NCBI RefSeq assembly: GCF_000012505.1
Contig: NC_007513.1
Location: 434,001 to 498,000, forward strand
Length of the DNA: 64,000 nt
Source: Synechococcus sp. CC9902
GTDB lineage: Bacteria > Cyanobacteriota > Cyanobacteriia > PCC-6307 > Cyanobiaceae
Reading direction: 5' to 3'
Shown here piece after piece: positions 61,268 through 64,000 of this stretch; position 1 is the first letter of the stretch; every line of letters starts with the position of its first letter. The notes below the pieces were generated by a model. It saw nothing but the letters and a program-made list of their open reading frames with translations. It was not told where the DNA came from and searched no databases. The position numbers and the translations under genes were made by a program.

Positions 61268-64000
61268 TTAGATCGCGTCCTCCGTGGACGGATTGATCGC
61301 GGCGTTACCGCGATACAGCGCAGCTGTTCGCTGCAGAGTTGCTTGGCTCACGCCTGCACGGGTATTCATGCCATCCATGCGTGGAACGGTGTCCCCATCA
61401 GGTCGCTTCTCGAGTAGTTCCTTAACGGCAGCGGGTTGACCCGCTTGAGCTCGGATCGTGAGAAAACGGCTCACCTCTGCAGGGGCCGCGGCTCGACCAA
61501 GCAGAGCCAACGTTGCCGCTGACGCTGCTCTCAGGGGCGCCATGTTGAACAGCCTCGTCTGGAAGGCATCACTCATGGCGATTTCTTCAACGAATTGATT
61601 CAGCGATGTGTCGCTGTTGCGGAGTCTTGATTCCGCTTCAATCAAACGCTCATCTTGTAGCGGAACTCGGTTGAGAACTTGCTTGTAAGTGGCATCAATG
61701 ATTGATCGCAAATCACTTTCGGAGCAAGGCCGATTTAACCGAAGATTTGTTGGCAGGCTTGAGCGGAGTCGGTAGCCATCTGCGCCGGAGATAGCAGATA
61801 GAGCCCCAGTCATCGGGGTGAGTGGTGGTGCTGAGGATGTCGATCTCGTTTTCGAGAGCCCAAAACCACGCGTTGATCGGCCACCTCCAATCGGTTCGCC
61901 GAGGCGAATCAAGCGAAGGCTTGACTGCAGGTCTTCGCCTTGCCTGAAGTTACGGGCAAGGCTCGTCCAATCAGCGCTGGAACTTTTGGCTGCGCTGGCC
62001 AAATTCCGTCGTGTGACGTCACCGCTGCCTCGAAACACTTGTGTGGTGCTCGCATCAGGGCGACTTCCCAGGACGAACGACGAGCTGTCGTAACCGAATT
62101 GCTTCACGTCGCGCGTGAGCGTGGCGGTTCGTCTCACATTCAAGTCTTTCGGGGTGATGAAGCGTTCGTACGGAACGGTGTCTTCCCCGAAGCAATCCTT
62201 GTATTCCTCGCCGTTGACGAGTGCATCCACCACGCCATAGAACCCATGGCGTGCGGCTGTATCAAACAAGGCATCAATTTCCCAGCGTCCAAAGGTTGGC
62301 CGTCCGAGGAGGCGCCGATGCATGACTTCAATCGCCTTGATGATGTAGAGGCCACTCCAGTAGCGGCGCCGGAATGCATCAGAGCGGGCCACGCTTCGGA
62401 CAAACTCACGAAGACAAATGTCTCCGTTTTCAAGGCGAGCTTCCGCTGAAGTCAGCCGTTCGCCGGCGTAACCAGCATTTCCTAAAACCTGGACGTACAC
62501 CGCATTGATCACGGCTTGGGTGCTGGACTCCGTATTTCGAACGCTGGGTTGCCCTCCACGTTTTGGATTGACGGAACCACCGGTGGCAATCTGTTGGAGA
62601 CGCATCACCCGTGGGCCAACCTTGCGGGGTCGGCTATTTCGGAACTGGGTGCTGTTCATCTGCCCGGGAGAGGCCATGCCGTTGCTCACCAGCAGGCGAC
62701 GGCTGTCATAGCCATAGGGCGCGGGCCGTGTGCGGACCGACGCTGTTCCACTGGGGAAGATGGCGCCGTACTGATTCCCGACAGGATCGTTGCTGCCTCC
62801 GTAGACGTGCTGATCGGCGAAGGGTTGGCGGTAGGACGCGTACAGAGTGATGTACTGCGGTGCCCCTTCAAACGGTGCACTGAAGTTGAACAATTTGCGG
62901 TTAGAGCCCCAACCAGCGCTTTCCTGGGCTTCCTCGCCAAGTTCGCGAAGGTAAGGAACCATTTCTTCGCCAAAATTTTGGGCGTATTCGGCGGAGTTCA
63001 CCAAAACATCGACCAAACCATTCAGGCCCTGGGCGCTGAGGATTGCAAAGGATTTTCTGAACTCTTCGATCGAGCTAATCCCACGACCGAGGAAGTGGCG
63101 ATAGGCCAGCTCCACCACACGGCTGTTCACAAACCGATCGTGAAATTGCTGTCGATATTCTTTGCTACGACCAAGGGCGCGTACGTATTCGCGCATGGAA
63201 ATCTGGCCCTGGACAACCTGGCTGGCTTCCACAGAGCAAGGATTTTGGGAATATCCCTTGGCGATATCCCGCTCAAACACTTGGCGGAAGGCCGCACGGA
63301 TGATCTCCGCCTTTTCTGCTCCTGATAAGCCAGGCCGCATTTCGAAACGTTGGCTTCCTTCGGAGGCCAACGCATAGATGGCAGGTAGTTGTAATCCCTG
63401 CTGAACCTTGCTTCCCAGTCGCTGCCGGGTGCTCGGTGTGGCAATCGATAGCTCTTTCAACAACACGTTGAAACAGTCGATCGCCAATTGGCGTGCTTCT
63501 GGCCGATCTTTCAAAAGAAGCGCTGATGCAGCCCGCATCTCCTGAAGGGCAACGTTGGTCGCAGCCAACGAGCAGTTTGCCTGCAGGATGTCGCGCAGCC
63601 CCCTGGTGTTCACCGCAAGGATGCTGGGATCTCCAGCCACGAGGGCATAGCCCAGGTAGCGCAGGAACCAGCCCATATCCCGCACGGATTTGCGCATGAA
63701 GGCGGGACCGTACTTCGCAACGCTGATGGCGTTGAAACCAGTGGGCAGGACGACGCGCACATCCGCATCTCCCCCGGCGCCATCGAGTAATCGGCTGAGA
63801 AAATTCCCACTTTTCGTGCTGTCGCTATCGCCCGTAAAGGTGCGAACTGAGTCTTGGAATGCGGCTTGGTCCGAGGCAAGTGGGGTTGCATCGGTGGTTC
63901 GAATGGCCTCACCCGTGGTGAGAGGTGAATCCAAAAACGACAGTGGTGTGCCGCCAACAAAAATGCGATTGGCTGCTCGCGCCACGATCGCTTCTGCATT
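61268..64000 (-). CDS. apcE: Phycobilisome core-membrane linker ApcE (5' end cut by window edge)
   Basis: 911 codons of the C-terminal part are present; the frame is open to base 64000, and about 60-70 residues, including the start, are missing. The N-terminal allophycocyanin-like domain carries the chromophore cysteine in LQANCSLAATNVALQEMRAA. Three linker repeats follow: EIIRAAFRQVFERDIAKGYS, VINAVYVQVLGNAGYAGERL and IIDATYKQVLNRVPLQDERL mark their starts. Three repeats fit a core with three cylinders. It anchors the phycobilisome to the thylakoid and is the terminal energy emitter. Confidence 0.97.
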   Translation of the reverse strand, partial: NAEAIVARAANRIFVGGTPLSFLDSPLTTGEAIRTTDATPLASDQAAFQDSVRTFTGDSDSTKSGNFLSRLLDGAGGDADVRVVLPTGFNAISVAKYGPAFMRKSVRDMGWFLRYLGYALVAGDPSILAVNTRGLRDILQANCSLAATNVALQEMRAASALLLKDRPEARQLAIDCFNVLLKELSIATPSTRQRLGSKVQQGLQLPAIYALASEGSQRFEMRPGLSGAEKAEIIRAAFRQVFERDIAKGYSQNPCSVEASQVVQGQISMREYVRALGRSKEYRQQFHDRFVNSRVVELAYRHFLGRGISSIEEFRKSFAILSAQGLNGLVDVLVNSAEYAQNFGEEMVPYLRELGEEAQESAGWGSNRKLFNFSAPFEGAPQYITLYASYRQPFADQHVYGGSNDPVGNQYGAIFPSGTASVRTRPAPYGYDSRRLLVSNGMASPGQMNSTQFRNSRPRKVGPRVMRLQQIATGGSVNPKRGGQPSVRNTESSTQAVINAVYVQVLGNAGYAGERLTSAEARLENGDICLREFVRSVARSDAFRRRYWSGLYIIKAIEVMHRRLLGRPTFGRWEIDALFDTAARHGFYGVVDALVNGEEYKDCFGEDTVPYERFITPKDLNVRRTATLTRDVKQFGYDSSSFVLGSRPDASTTQVFRGSGDVTRRNLASAAKSSSADWTSLARNFRQGEDLQSSLRLIRLGEPIGGGRSTRGFGLSKTRSTSSAPPLTPMTGALSAISGADGYRLRSSLPTNLRLNRPCSESDLRSIIDATYKQVLNRVPLQDERLIEAESRLRNSDTSLNQFVEEIAMSDAFQTRLFNMAPLRAASAATLALLGRAAAPAEVSRFLTIRAQAGQPAAVKELLEKRPDGDTVPRMDGMNTRAGVSQATLQRTAALYRGNAAINPSTEDAI

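Noticed and set aside
62516-63325. A 269-codon rightward frame inside apcE.
   Set aside because: Antisense shadow of a clear linker gene.

Overview
The window looks like the chromosome of a marine phycobilisome-containing picocyanobacterium, most probably Synechococcus (alpha-cyanobacterial lineage). The reasons are an apcE-apcA-apcB-apcC core operon whose ApcE has three linker repeats, a permuted (two-piece) tmRNA with the proteolysis tag ANNIVRFSRQAAPVAA, cyanobacterial housekeeping genes (accC, an lpxB-related gene, smc, a PRC-barrel gene, purB, glnB, queF, ccs1, ccdA, ftsW), and many small families typical of this group (DUF1651, DUF2973, DUF3598, DUF3750, DUF427, TIGR03643). The assignment is by recognition; no database was searched.

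Layout. (1) 1-10.6 kb is ordinary core genome: accC (cut by the window edge), tRNA-Leu(GAG), an lpxB-related glycosyltransferase, msrB, a PRC-barrel protein, smc, a small LigD-phosphoesterase-like protein, a YqjD/holin-like membrane pair and an RlmL-type methyltransferase. (2) 10.5-10.9 kb is the permuted ssrA gene, with a tyrosine recombinase directly behind it. (3) From the recombinase to about 35.6 kb is a low-density, AT-richer accessory region. It holds a terminase-small-subunit-like gene and a second, truncated copy of it, a 1182-residue inverted gene for a C-type-lectin/Calx-beta/SWM-repeat surface protein, a prohibitin, a PTOX-type oxidase, a CP12-like peptide, a phycobilisome linker with a hydrophobic tail, a secreted nuclease, a DEAD-box helicase and many very small, often single-membrane-span proteins. 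It resembles the recombinase-driven islands (tycheposon-like) known from marine picocyanobacteria, but I found no distal attachment repeat by eye.

(4) 35.6-52.65 kb is a surface-polysaccharide locus. An eight-gene leftward operon reads CMP-nonulosonate synthetase, three related glycosyltransferase-like proteins, a CBS-NeuB-SAF-TIM-barrel fusion, then three sulfotransferase-like proteins. Rightward are KpsC and a KpsS fused to a PlsC-like acyltransferase. A leftward three-gene unit encodes an OlsB-like N-acyltransferase, an acyl carrier protein and a ketoacyl-ACP synthase, and a Wza-like export protein follows. Together they suggest a sulfated, nonulosonate-containing capsule of the KpsC/KpsS type with a dedicated acyl-chemistry module, possibly for its lipid anchor. 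This is the most unusual system in the window.

(5) 52.65-64 kb returns to core genes: purB, glnB, queF, the cytochrome c maturation pair ccdA-ccs1, ftsW, a small unknown gene, a TlyA-type methyltransferase, and the allophycocyanin core operon, with apcE running off the right edge.
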